DNA of 16,572 nt from Ignavibacteria bacterium (GTDB lineage Bacteria > Bacteroidota > Ignavibacteria > Tepidaquicellales > OLB5), in assembly GCA_030835005.1 (NCBI GenBank), contig JAUQWT010000055.1, forward strand, positions 1 to 16,572, in the 5' to 3' direction. The number at the start of each line of letters is the position of its first letter. Within the stretch, counting starts at the first letter, position 1. The notes beneath the pieces are model-generated. The model was not told where the DNA came from. It did not search any database and was given only the letters and a program-made list of their open reading frames with translations. Of this stretch, positions 7,710-15,542 are shown one piece after another. A program made the position numbers and the translations under genes.

Positions 7710-8013
7710 ATTTTCATTATCTCTCCGGTGCGGCTTCAGAATGTGTCTTTCGGATTCGTTTCAGCTATCAATTCCATAATGATTTAGATTCCCCTAAAAG
7801 CATCTCTATTATCCAGATTCTCCTACTCCATTTATGCAATGTAAGTAAGTTTTAAAAGTGTTAAGTTTGTAATGATAATATCTATTTTCATATGATTAAT
7901 ATCAATCTTTTTCAGCCAAATTCTTACGATATTTGTGTAAAGCAATTTAGATTAGTGCTTAATAAACAAATACTTATGTCAAATATCAAAAAATTAAACA
8001 AAATAAACTAGTC
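7710..8013. other. Intergenic region upstream of glutamate dehydrogenase, 304 bp
   Basis: No gene is seen here. The stretch is AT-rich and should hold the promoter of the dehydrogenase. Two near-identical words, ATGATAATATC at 7872-7882 and ATGATTAATATC at 7892-7903, start 20 bp apart (about two helical turns) and could be paired regulator sites. No promoter element could be assigned with confidence. Confidence 0.45.
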
Positions 8014-8020
8014 AGAGGTG
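8014..8020 (+). promoter_or_regulatory. Ribosome binding site of glutamate dehydrogenase
   Basis: AGAGGTG lies just before two adjacent ATG codons at 8022 and 8025. The AGAGG core sits 6 nt from the second ATG and only 3 nt from the first, so the protein probably starts at 8025 (MSDKNF), one residue shorter than the longest frame. Confidence 0.55.
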
Positions 8021-8021
8021 A

Positions 8022-9311
8022 ATGATGAGTGACAAAAATTTTAACGCATACCAAATGGCTCAGACCCAGTTTGATAAAGTAGCAGATATTTTATCACTGG
8101 ATGACGCTACGCGCCAGCTTTTGCGCGAGCCTTTACGTGAATACCATTTCAGTATTCCAATAAAAATGGATGATGGTACAACAAAAGTATTTAAAGGATT
8201 CCGTGTCCAGCATAATGATGCTGTTGGACCGAGCAAAGGCGGTATAAGGTTTCACCCAATGGAAACCATAGATACTGTTAGGGCGCTCGCCATGTGGATG
8301 ACATGGAAATGCGCAGTTGTCGGTATTCCGCTTGGCGGCGGCAAAGGAGGAGTTATTTGTGACCCGCACAATCTAAGTATGAGAGAGCAGGAATCTATCT
8401 GCCGCGGATGGGTTAGACAGCTGGCAAAAAATGTTGGCCCCATTAATGATGTACCGGCGCCTGATGTTATGACTAATGCCCAGCATATGCTTTGGATGCT
8501 TGATGAATTTGAAGTGATCCACGGCGGCAAACACCCTGGCTTCATTACAGGTAAACCTGTTGGCATGGGAGGATCACTTGGCAGAACTGAAGCAACAGGA
8601 TACGGCGTAATTTACACCTTAAGAGAATCACTTGTCAAACTCGGAATTGATATAAAGAAGACCACAGCCAGCTTCCAGGGCTTTGGTAATGTATCACAAT
8701 ATGCTCTTCAGCTCTATACTCAGCTTGGCGGAAAGGCCATCTGCGTTTCATGCTGGGATCAGAAAGATCAGACATCTTATACGTACAAAAAAGAATCCGG
8801 AATCACTTTCGAAGAACTCATGAAGATCACAGACAAATTCGGTGGAATTGATAAAGAAGCTGCCAAGAAACTTGGCTTTGAAATACTTCCGGGCGATGTA
8901 TGGATAGAGCAAAAAGTTGATATCCTGATACCTGCTGCTATAGAGAACCAGGTTAGAGGCGATAATGCCGTAAAGATAGCCGATACCGTAAAAGTTCTGG
9001 CAGAAGGCGCAAACGGCCCTACTACCCCTGAAGCAGACAAGATACTGAAAGAAAAGGGAATATTCGTGATCCCAGATTTCCTGGCAAATGCTGGCGGGGT
9101 TACTTGCAGCTATTTTGAACAGGTGCAGTCAAACATGAATTATTTCTGGACAAAGGAAGAAGTCCTTACGAAACTTGATAACATCATGTCCAGTGCATTT
9201 GATTCAGTTTACGATACATCAATAAAGAATAAACTTTACATGCGCGATGCAGCTTATGTTATATCTATCAGCCGGGTTGCCCATGCTTGTAAAGATAGAG
9301 GCTGGCTGTAA
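8022..9311 (+). CDS. gdhA: Glutamate dehydrogenase (Glu/Leu/Phe/Val dehydrogenase family)
   Basis: This cytoplasmic enzyme of 429 residues (428 from the second ATG) has the normal length for hexameric glutamate dehydrogenases. It interconverts glutamate with 2-oxoglutarate and ammonium using NAD(P). The substrate-site residues of the family are present: K72 in GPSKGGIRF, K96 in TWKCAV, the catalytic K108 in GGGKGG, and D148 in DVPAPD. The Rossmann loop is FQGFGNVSQ (218-226). The C-terminal domain is intact, ending in RVAHACKDRGWL. Leu or Phe dehydrogenases are usually shorter, which supports glutamate as substrate, although family substrate choice is not certain from sequence alone. It is flanked by a long 5' spacer and a 3' hairpin, so it is likely a single-gene unit. 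Confidence 0.92.
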   Translation: MMSDKNFNAYQMAQTQFDKVADILSLDDATRQLLREPLREYHFSIPIKMDDGTTKVFKGFRVQHNDAVGPSKGGIRFHPMETIDTVRALAMWMTWKCAVVGIPLGGGKGGVICDPHNLSMREQESICRGWVRQLAKNVGPINDVPAPDVMTNAQHMLWMLDEFEVIHGGKHPGFITGKPVGMGGSLGRTEATGYGVIYTLRESLVKLGIDIKKTTASFQGFGNVSQYALQLYTQLGGKAICVSCWDQKDQTSYTYKKESGITFEELMKITDKFGGIDKEAAKKLGFEILPGDVWIEQKVDILIPAAIENQVRGDNAVKIADTVKVLAEGANGPTTPEADKILKEKGIFVIPDFLANAGGVTCSYFEQVQSNMNYFWTKEEVLTKLDNIMSSAFDSVYDTSIKNKLYMRDAAYVISISRVAHACKDRGWL

Positions 9312-9334
9312 ATCATAATTTGAAATGTTGCTTC

Positions 9335-9364
9335 AGCAGCCGGAAACTTATGCCGGCTGCTTTT
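9335..9364 (+). terminator. Intrinsic terminator after glutamate dehydrogenase
   Basis: GCAGCCGG (9336-9343) pairs perfectly with CCGGCTGC (9353-9360), extended by A9335-T9361, around a 9-nt loop and followed by TTTT (9361-9364). It starts 24 nt past the stop and separates the dehydrogenase from the next gene. Confidence 0.85.
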
Positions 9365-9425
9365 GTTATCTTTATACTGTTTTTTTAGATCAACCCGAAT
9401 TCTCGTTTTTCATAAAATGCTGTAA

Positions 9426-9432
9426 AAGGAAA
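9426..9432 (+). promoter_or_regulatory. Ribosome binding site of the fusion protein gene
   Basis: AAGGAAA lies a few bases before the ATG at 9438, with 7 nt from the AGGA core to the start. This fixes the start. The 73-nt spacer after the preceding terminator must contain any separate promoter. Confidence 0.6.
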
Positions 9433-9437
9433 CTAAT

Positions 9438-12400
9438 ATGCCGGATAGACCACAACCAATAGAACATCTTGTAAAAGAGCTTGAAGAACGGGCAAAAGAA
9501 CTTAATTGCCTTTATAAGATCGAAGACACATTAAATCATTCTGATATATCTCTGGAAGATGCTTTCAATGTTGTAATAGATGCTATCCCGCCGGGCTGGC
9601 AATTTCCTGCAATCACAAAAGCGAAGCTTGATTATAAAGGATTGGTTTATAAGTCTGAAGGGTATAAAGATTCTCCCTGGTTCCTTAAGTCTGATATAAG
9701 AATAAGCGAAGAGACTGTTGGCACCATAACAGTTAATTATTCCGAACCTACAAGAGAGTATGATGAAGGCCCTTTCTTAAAAGAAGAAAGAAAACTACTT
9801 AATACTATTGCAGAGAGGTTAAGCCATTTCATACTGCATAAAGATACATACTCATTCATTCATGACCTGGAAGCGATTCGGGGGATCTCCGGCGGAGAAA
9901 TAAAGCACAAATGGCAGGTAATTCTGGATATGCTTAGAAAAACCGATAAGCCGCTGTTCAATACAATTATCCGTAAACTATTGCATAACTTGTGCTGGCA
10001 GGAAAACAGAGAAGCGCAGGAACTCCTCAAGGAAGCCGGCGTTGAACATGAAACATCAGACCTCTCGGAAGAGGCCTATGATGAAAACAAACCGATTAAG
10101 AAAAAGTCGCTAGATAACGAAGAGTTTGTTGAATCAGTATTGCGTCTTGCAGATGAAAACCTGAGCGATGATGAAATACTGGCTAAACTGCAAAAATGGA
10201 TCTATGATGATAAATGCAGCGGGCTTGTAAAAACTGTCGAGACACTTGAAACTCCGCTGAATGAGATCGCAGAAGCCCTCAGAAAATATTATCCCCTTCT
10301 TTCAAACGGAGAACTTTCACCATCTATAGAGAAGGGCCTGAAAGTATCACTGCTAAGGAGATTTTTTACAGACCAGACCGAGTTCATTTCGATCGCAAAG
10401 GATTTTGTTGAAATAAAAGATTTTTACGAGCTTACAGATAAAATAATATTACCTTCAAAAAGCTATGGTAAATTAGGCGGCAAAAGCGCAGGAATGTTTC
10501 TTGCTTCAAAAATAATTGCGAAAAGGGCACGAGAATCAGAACTGTTCAAGAATATCAGAATTCCGAAAACATGGTTCATTCCATCAGACGGAATATTGCA
10601 TTTCCTTCACTACAATGAGCTTGAAGAAGTAATCGAGCAGAAATACAAAGAGATCGAAGAGATCCGAAGAGAGTATCCTCATATTGTGCAGATATTCAAG
10701 AATTCAGATTTTTCGCCTGATTTCATTAACGGAGTATCCGTTGCGCTGGATGACTTTGGCGAGAAACCGCTTGTTGTAAGAAGCTCAAGCCTGCTTGAGG
10801 ATAAGTTCGGAGCAGCGTTTTCAGGCAAGTACAAAAGTCTCTTCCTTGCAAACCAGGGGTCCAAAAACGAAAGACTCACTGCCCTGCTTGATGCAATTTC
10901 TGAAGTATATGCATCTACGTTTGGACCAGACCCGATTGAATACCGCGCTGAGAGAAATCTTCTTGATTTCCATGAAGAAATGGGAATAATGATACAGGAA
11001 GTTGTGGGAGTGAAAGTTGGCAAGTATTATCTGCCTTCTTATGCGGGTGTTGCTTTCAGCAATAATGAATTCCGCTGGTCTCCAAGGATAAAAAGAGAAG
11101 ACGGGCTTGTAAGGCTTGTACCGGGGCTTGGAACAAGAGCCGTTGACAGGTTTATTGATGATTACCCGATACTGATAGCCCCCGGGCAGCCCAATTTAAG
11201 AGTGAATGTCTCGCTTCACGATAAGATGAAATACACGCCTCAGAATATCGATGTCATAAATCTTGAGTCCAATGAATTTGAATCACAGAAAGTAGAACAG
11301 GTAATAAAAGAAACCGGAAGTGATTATCCAAATATCAGAAACCTGATATCGATAATAAAAGATAATCACATTACCCAGCCTTTTGGATTCAATACTGACT
11401 ATGAAAACGATCATGTAATTGTTACGTTTGAAGGCCTGTTCCAGAATGGGTCTTTTATCAGTCAGATCAAAGAGCTTCTGAATACTTTGCAGCGCGGAAC
11501 ACAGAATCCGGTGGATATTGAGTTTGCTTCAGACGGCAAGGATTTCTATATTCTGCAATGCAGGTCTCAGACAAAATCGAAGGAAATTCAACCCGACCCG
11601 ATACCTAGGGATATACCTGCAAAGAAGATCATATTTACTGCAAACAAATATGTTTCAAACGGCAAAGTTCCAGAGATATCTCATATCGTTTATGTCGATC
11701 CGAAAAGTTATTACAACCTTTCCTCAAGAGAAGAGCTTGTGGAAGTTGGCAGGGCTGTCAGTAAGCTTAATAAGATACTGCCGAAGAGAAAATTTATATT
11801 GATCGGCCCCGGAAGATGGGGAAGCCGCGGCGATATAAAGCTCGGAGTGAACGTAACGTATTCTGATATTAATAATACTGCAATGCTTATTGAAGTCGCA
11901 AAGCAAATAGGCAATTATACTCCCGACCTCTCTTTTGGAACACATTTTTTCCAGGATCTTGTGGAAGCTTCCATCAGGTATCTGCCGCTTTACCCGGATG
12001 ATGATGGCACAGTGTTCAACGAGGTATTCTTCAGGAAATCTAATAACATACTTGAGCATCTTCTGCCTGAATACAAACACCTTGATGAAACTGTTAAGGT
12101 AATTGATGTTACTGCAGTAACAGACGGAAATATACTTAAAGTACTGATTAATGCAGAGCTTGAAGAAGCAGTTGCATTCATTAACGAACCAACAAGCGTA
12201 AGTACAAAAGAAATTGATACAGGTGAATATGTTGAGTGGCAGCCGAGCAACTACTGGCAATGGCGATACAGGATGGCTGAGAAGATAGCCTCACTTATTC
12301 CATCCGAAAAATTCGGCGTAAAAGCGTTGTATATTTTCGGCAGCTCAAAGAATGCAAATGCAGGACCCGGAAGCGATATTGACCTTTTGATTCATATTGA

Positions 12401-12626
12401 TGACAGCACTGCTGATATTGAAAAACTTGACTTATGGTTTGATGGGTGGAGTAAGTGCCTTGCTGAATTGAACTATTTAAAGACCGGCTACGAGTCCGAC
12501 GGGCTTCTAGATCTGCATTATATCACAGATGAAGACATTGAAAAGCGGACGAGCTTTGCAAGTAAAATAGGGGCAATAACTGATCCGGCAAAACAGCTTA
12601 GGCTGGGAAGATCTGAGCTTACATAA
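9438..12626 (+). CDS. GAF-like / PPDK N-terminal ATP-grasp / nucleotidyltransferase fusion protein
   Basis: This is a 1062-residue, apparently cytoplasmic protein. Residues about 1-140 resemble a GAF sensor domain (LNCLYKIEDTL, then EGPFLKEERKLLNTIAERL). A helical segment (about 145-335) precedes a PEP/pyruvate-binding ATP-grasp domain like that of pyruvate phosphate dikinase and PEP synthase: KLGGKSAGM near 345, VVRSSSLLED with R448, AAFSGKY, and FYILQCRSQT near 710. A conserved module known from PPDK_N-only proteins follows, with GPGRWGSRG (790-798) and SFGTHFFQDL (832-841). The C-terminus is a nucleotidyltransferase domain: FGSS at 967-970, paired acids D980 and D982 in GSDIDLL, and a likely third acid, D1025. 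No phosphohistidine domain (GGxTSHAA) and no PEP-binding barrel are present, so it is not a complete dikinase. It may transfer phosphate or nucleotide to a partner or have a regulatory role. The reaction is unknown. Confidence 0.88.
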   Translation: MPDRPQPIEHLVKELEERAKELNCLYKIEDTLNHSDISLEDAFNVVIDAIPPGWQFPAITKAKLDYKGLVYKSEGYKDSPWFLKSDIRISEETVGTITVNYSEPTREYDEGPFLKEERKLLNTIAERLSHFILHKDTYSFIHDLEAIRGISGGEIKHKWQVILDMLRKTDKPLFNTIIRKLLHNLCWQENREAQELLKEAGVEHETSDLSEEAYDENKPIKKKSLDNEEFVESVLRLADENLSDDEILAKLQKWIYDDKCSGLVKTVETLETPLNEIAEALRKYYPLLSNGELSPSIEKGLKVSLLRRFFTDQTEFISIAKDFVEIKDFYELTDKIILPSKSYGKLGGKSAGMFLASKIIAKRARESELFKNIRIPKTWFIPSDGILHFLHYNELEEVIEQKYKEIEEIRREYPHIVQIFKNSDFSPDFINGVSVALDDFGEKPLVVRSSSLLEDKFGAAFSGKYKSLFLANQGSKNERLTALLDAISEVYASTFGPDPIEYRAERNLLDFHEEMGIMIQEVVGVKVGKYYLPSYAGVAFSNNEFRWSPRIKREDGLVRLVPGLGTRAVDRFIDDYPILIAPGQPNLRVNVSLHDKMKYTPQNIDVINLESNEFESQKVEQVIKETGSDYPNIRNLISIIKDNHITQPFGFNTDYENDHVIVTFEGLFQNGSFISQIKELLNTLQRGTQNPVDIEFASDGKDFYILQCRSQTKSKEIQPDPIPRDIPAKKIIFTANKYVSNGKVPEISHIVYVDPKSYYNLSSREELVEVGRAVSKLNKILPKRKFILIGPGRWGSRGDIKLGVNVTYSDINNTAMLIEVAKQIGNYTPDLSFGTHFFQDLVEASIRYLPLYPDDDGTVFNEVFFRKSNNILEHLLPEYKHLDETVKVIDVTAVTDGNILKVLINAELEEAVAFINEPTSVSTKEIDTGEYVEWQPSNYWQWRYRMAEKIASLIPSEKFGVKALYIFGSSKNANAGPGSDIDLLIHIDDSTADIEKLDLWFDGWSKCLAELNYLKTGYESDGLLDLHYITDEDIEKRTSFASKIGAITDPAKQLRLGRSELT

Positions 12627-13458
12627 GTTCTCTCGTGGCGCTCTCTGGCTTGTTTGTATCAAATGAAACAATTGCAAGCCTGTCTCCTTCATAGGAAGCA
12701 TTGTAGCAGTATGTGCTGCCTATTTTATCCATCCACATGCCTGATATTTCAGAAGACTCATGAATATGCCCATGCATAGTGATGAGCGGCTGATTCTTTT
12801 CGATAAATCTCCTTATTGCAATACTCCCAACGTGACTCTGGACAGATTTCCCGGTTATATCTTTGCTGTAGATTAAATCCAGCGCTGTATCACTGGGAGG
12901 AGAGTGAAATAAAAATAAACTCTTGCTTAAATCTGTTTCATCTTCTGTCAATCTTTTTAGGTCATCTGCAAGGGTTATGTATTTAACTAAGTTGGCAGCT
13001 ACCTCAAATGTACGGATTCCATCTTCGGGAGAAACTGAATCTCTTGGCACGTATCTTGAAATATCATATTTTTCCCAATCTTTAAGCAAGAATGGTGTTG
13101 GCGGGACATAAGAATAACCAAAAACCGGATTCCCGCATATCAGGACTTTCTTCTCATTAATATAACTTAAGAGTTCTTTTTTCTCCAGCTCACAAATGTA
13201 CTGCTCATTTACGCGCGGATCATCATTGCCTAATATTACTGAAACTACCGGGTACTCTTCTTCCAGTTTAAGTTTTAGCGCAGCAAGATGAGGTTCAAGA
13301 AACTCTGTGATGAACTCCACTGTATCATAAGCATAAAAATTAGGCAAAAGATCACCGCCCAAAAAAACAGCAGCTGGTTTCCGTTCTTCTATTATTTTGA
13401 ATAATTTCTCGTAATGGCTTGCATTACCATGCAAATCGGATAAAAATAGGCAGCGCAT
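12619..13458 (-). CDS. Calcineurin-like metallophosphoesterase
   Basis: This 279-residue two-metal phosphoesterase carries the full motif series: SDLH (D8, H10), GGD (D36), GNDD (N78 with D79 in place of the usual His of GNHD), FHSPPSD (H185), and MHGHIHES (H229, H231, H233). No signal peptide is seen, so it should be cytoplasmic. The start at 13458 is chosen because the metal-binding strand begins immediately (MRCLFLSDLHGN). The SD AGGGAAG lies 5 nt upstream. A longer frame from 13518 would run into the coding end of the transporter ATPase. It is the last gene of the peptide-transporter operon, 10 nt after the OppF-like stop. Its 3' end overlaps the convergent fusion gene by 8 nt. The substrate (phosphodiester, phosphoprotein or nucleotide) is unknown. 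Confidence 0.88.
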   Translation of the reverse strand: MRCLFLSDLHGNASHYEKLFKIIEERKPAAVFLGGDLLPNFYAYDTVEFITEFLEPHLAALKLKLEEEYPVVSVILGNDDPRVNEQYICELEKKELLSYINEKKVLICGNPVFGYSYVPPTPFLLKDWEKYDISRYVPRDSVSPEDGIRTFEVAANLVKYITLADDLKRLTEDETDLSKSLFLFHSPPSDTALDLIYSKDITGKSVQSHVGSIAIRRFIEKNQPLITMHGHIHESSEISGMWMDKIGSTYCYNASYEGDRLAIVSFDTNKPESATRELM

Positions 13459-13463
13459 AAGTA

Positions 13464-13470
13464 CTTCCCT
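13464..13470 (-). promoter_or_regulatory. Ribosome binding site of the metallophosphoesterase, inside the upstream stop
   Basis: On the minus strand AGGGAAG lies 5 nt before the ATG at 13458 and overlaps the TAG stop of the OppF-like gene (13471-13469). It decides the start and suggests coupled translation. Confidence 0.65.
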
Positions 13471-14473
13471 AACTAACGTACGGACAAGCGGCTGTATGTC
13501 CGGGTTTCTTCTCTTCAAGCGGAGGAATTGCGTTTGCGCATTCCGGCTTAACTATCGGGCATCTTGTCCTGAAACCGCATCCGCTTGGCTTACTTAGCGG
13601 AGTCGGCACATCACCTTTGAGAATTACCCTTTCCTTATTCCGGAAATTCGGATTAGGAAGCGGTACTGCAGATAGAAGAGCCTTGCTGTATGGATGGATA
13701 GGATGGTGATACACTTCTTTGCCGTCACCTACTTCAACTATGCTGCCAAGGTACATAACTGCTATTCTGGAACTGATATGCTCAACAACCGAAAGGTCGT
13801 GCGCAATAAACAGTATTGTCAGATCAAATTCCTTCTGCAATTCCTGCATCAGGTTTATTACCTGCGCCTGTATAGATACATCAAGAGCAGAAACTGGCTC
13901 ATCTGCTATAATTATTTTGGGATTTGTTGCAAGCGCCCGTGCTATGCCGATCCTCTGCCTTTGGCCTCCTGAAAATTCATGCGGATACCTTTTTGACTGT
14001 TCTGCCTGAAGTCCCACTTTATCCAGCAGCCAGGATATCTTTTCCAATCTTTCCTTTTTCGGCATCTGCGTATGGTACAGCATTGGCTCTTCGATGATCT
14101 GCCCGACAGTTAATCTTGCGTTTAAAGAAGAATACGGATCCTGGAATATCATCTGTATGAGGCCGCGGTATTTGCGGATATCATTCCTTGAAAGCTTGAG
14201 CAATTCAGTTTCGCCGTCTTCTGTCTTCAGGCAAACCTGGCCCGTAATATTCACATCAGGAGAGGAAAATCTAAGAATATTGATTATTGCTTTACCTACT
14301 GTTGATTTCCCGCAGCCGGATTCCCCTACAAGACCCAGAGTTTCGCCCTGCTTAAGATCGAAACTTATGCCATCCACAGCTTTTACTTCTGCAACCTTGC
14401 CAAGAAACAATCCCCCGTGAACAGGAAACTTCACTCTCAGGTCTCTGACTTCAAGTATATTCTCTTTATTCAT
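13469..14473 (-). CDS. Oligopeptide ABC transporter ATP-binding protein, OppF/DppF-like
   Basis: This 334-residue cytoplasmic ATPase is one of the two nucleotide-binding subunits of a peptide importer. It has Walker A GESGCGKST (50-58), the Q-loop Gln111 in MIFQDPYSSLN, the signature FSGGQRQ (167-173), Walker B IIIADEP with D191/E192, and the switch His225 in IAHDLS. The C-terminal oligopeptide extension is present, with the family's Cys cluster (CGFRTRCP, then PEC and ACPY near the end). The length is normal. It overlaps the end of the OppD-like gene by 8 nt and is followed 10 nt later by the metallophosphoesterase. In proteobacterial Yej systems the two ATPases are fused in one chain (YejF); here they are separate. 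Confidence 0.93.
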   Translation of the reverse strand: MNKENILEVRDLRVKFPVHGGLFLGKVAEVKAVDGISFDLKQGETLGLVGESGCGKSTVGKAIINILRFSSPDVNITGQVCLKTEDGETELLKLSRNDIRKYRGLIQMIFQDPYSSLNARLTVGQIIEEPMLYHTQMPKKERLEKISWLLDKVGLQAEQSKRYPHEFSGGQRQRIGIARALATNPKIIIADEPVSALDVSIQAQVINLMQELQKEFDLTILFIAHDLSVVEHISSRIAVMYLGSIVEVGDGKEVYHHPIHPYSKALLSAVPLPNPNFRNKERVILKGDVPTPLSKPSGCGFRTRCPIVKPECANAIPPLEEKKPGHTAACPYVS

Positions 14474-15539
14474 GTTTAATATCCATTAAATGACAGCGTA
14501 CTTGCCTTCCGGGCGCAACTTCCCTCAGCTCCGGTTCTTCAAGCCAGCACTTATCCAGTACTTCTGTGCACCTTGTGCAGAATTTGCATCCTTTGGGAAG
14601 TTCAAGTATATGAGGAATAATTCCGGGAATTGCCTTTAACTTCCCCTGATGCTCTTTGTACGGGTCAGGTAATGACTGCAGTAATCCTCTCGTGTATGGA
14701 TGCTTAGGGTCATTGAAGATACTGAAAACATCTCCAACTTCCTGAATCTTGCCTCCATACATAACTATAACTCTGTCACACATTTCGGCAACTATACCAA
14801 GATTGTGTGTTATAAGCACAATTGCGGCATCTTCTCTTTGTTTCTTGATCTTCACCATTAGGTTAAGTATCTGCGCCTGTATTGTCACATCAAGTGCAGT
14901 AGTTGGCTCATCAGCAATAAGCAGTGACGGGTTGCACGCAAGTGCCATGGCTATCATAACACGCTGTCTCATTCCGCCGCTGAACTGGTGAGGATAGTCT
15001 TTCATCCGCTTTTCAGCATCGGGTATACCGACGGCTTCCATCATTTCTATGGCTTTTTTTTTGGCTTCATCATTAGTTATTTCTTCGTGAGTAAGAATTA
15101 CTTCAGTGATCTGCTCGCCAATTTTCATTACGGGATTAAGGGAAGTCATTGGCTCCTGGAATATCATTGCAATTTCAAATCCGCGGTACTTCTTCATTTC
15201 TTCATAAGAAAGCTTCAGCATATCTACTCCCTTAAACAGAACTTCACCGCCAACGATCTTTCCCGGCGGGTCAGGAATAAGCCTTGTCATAGAATAAGCT
15301 GTTACGGATTTTCCTGAACCTGACTCACCCACTATTCCCAAAACCTCGCCCTCATAAATATCAAAACTAACATCATCTACTGCTTTGGCGGGGAACTTGC
15401 CTTTGAGCTTCTTATCTTCATCATAGAATTTCTTCAGGAAGCCTTCCTGAGTATATTTTTCTTCGGCAAGAAGCTGCTTATCGGTAGCTTCAATAAAAAA
15501 ATAAGTTCTCAGATTCTTGACTTCTACCAGTTTTTTCAT
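14466..15539 (-). CDS. Oligopeptide ABC transporter ATP-binding protein, OppD/DppD-like, with N-terminal insertion
   Basis: This 357-residue ATPase is the partner of the OppF-like subunit. Walker A is GESGSGKS (71-78), the Q-loop Gln is Q128 (MIFQEPMTSLNP), the signature is FSGGMRQ (186-192), Walker B is LLIADEP with D210/E211, and the switch is His245. The C-terminal peptide-transporter extension has the Cys cluster CKFCTRC. Between the first strand (VEVKNLRTYFF) and the usual KAVDDVSF strand lies a charged insertion of about 30 residues (roughly 16-50). Walker A therefore starts near residue 71, rather than near 40 as in E. coli DppD. The ATG at 15539 has a good SD (GAGG, 15549-15546, spacer 6) inside the permease stop region, 3 nt after that gene. 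It overlaps the next ATPase by 8 nt. Confidence 0.93.
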   Translation of the reverse strand: MKKLVEVKNLRTYFFIEATDKQLLAEEKYTQEGFLKKFYDEDKKLKGKFPAKAVDDVSFDIYEGEVLGIVGESGSGKSVTAYSMTRLIPDPPGKIVGGEVLFKGVDMLKLSYEEMKKYRGFEIAMIFQEPMTSLNPVMKIGEQITEVILTHEEITNDEAKKKAIEMMEAVGIPDAEKRMKDYPHQFSGGMRQRVMIAMALACNPSLLIADEPTTALDVTIQAQILNLMVKIKKQREDAAIVLITHNLGIVAEMCDRVIVMYGGKIQEVGDVFSIFNDPKHPYTRGLLQSLPDPYKEHQGKLKAIPGIIPHILELPKGCKFCTRCTEVLDKCWLEEPELREVAPGRQVRCHLMDIKHE

Positions 15540-15542
15540 CGT

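Noticed and set aside
11724..12260. Minus-strand open frame (178 codons) inside the fusion gene
   Set aside because: It is antisense to the conserved GPGRWGS and GTHFFQ coding region, and its product has no domain pattern.
9438..12626. Annotating the fusion protein simply as PEP synthase or pyruvate phosphate dikinase
   Set aside because: The phosphohistidine and PEP-binding domains required for either reaction are missing, and the C-terminus is a nucleotidyltransferase motif.
12619..13518. Longer version of the metallophosphoesterase starting at 13518
   Set aside because: The extra 20 residues would overlap the transporter ATPase end and carry no fold. The ATG at 13458 has a good SD and begins exactly at the metal-binding strand.
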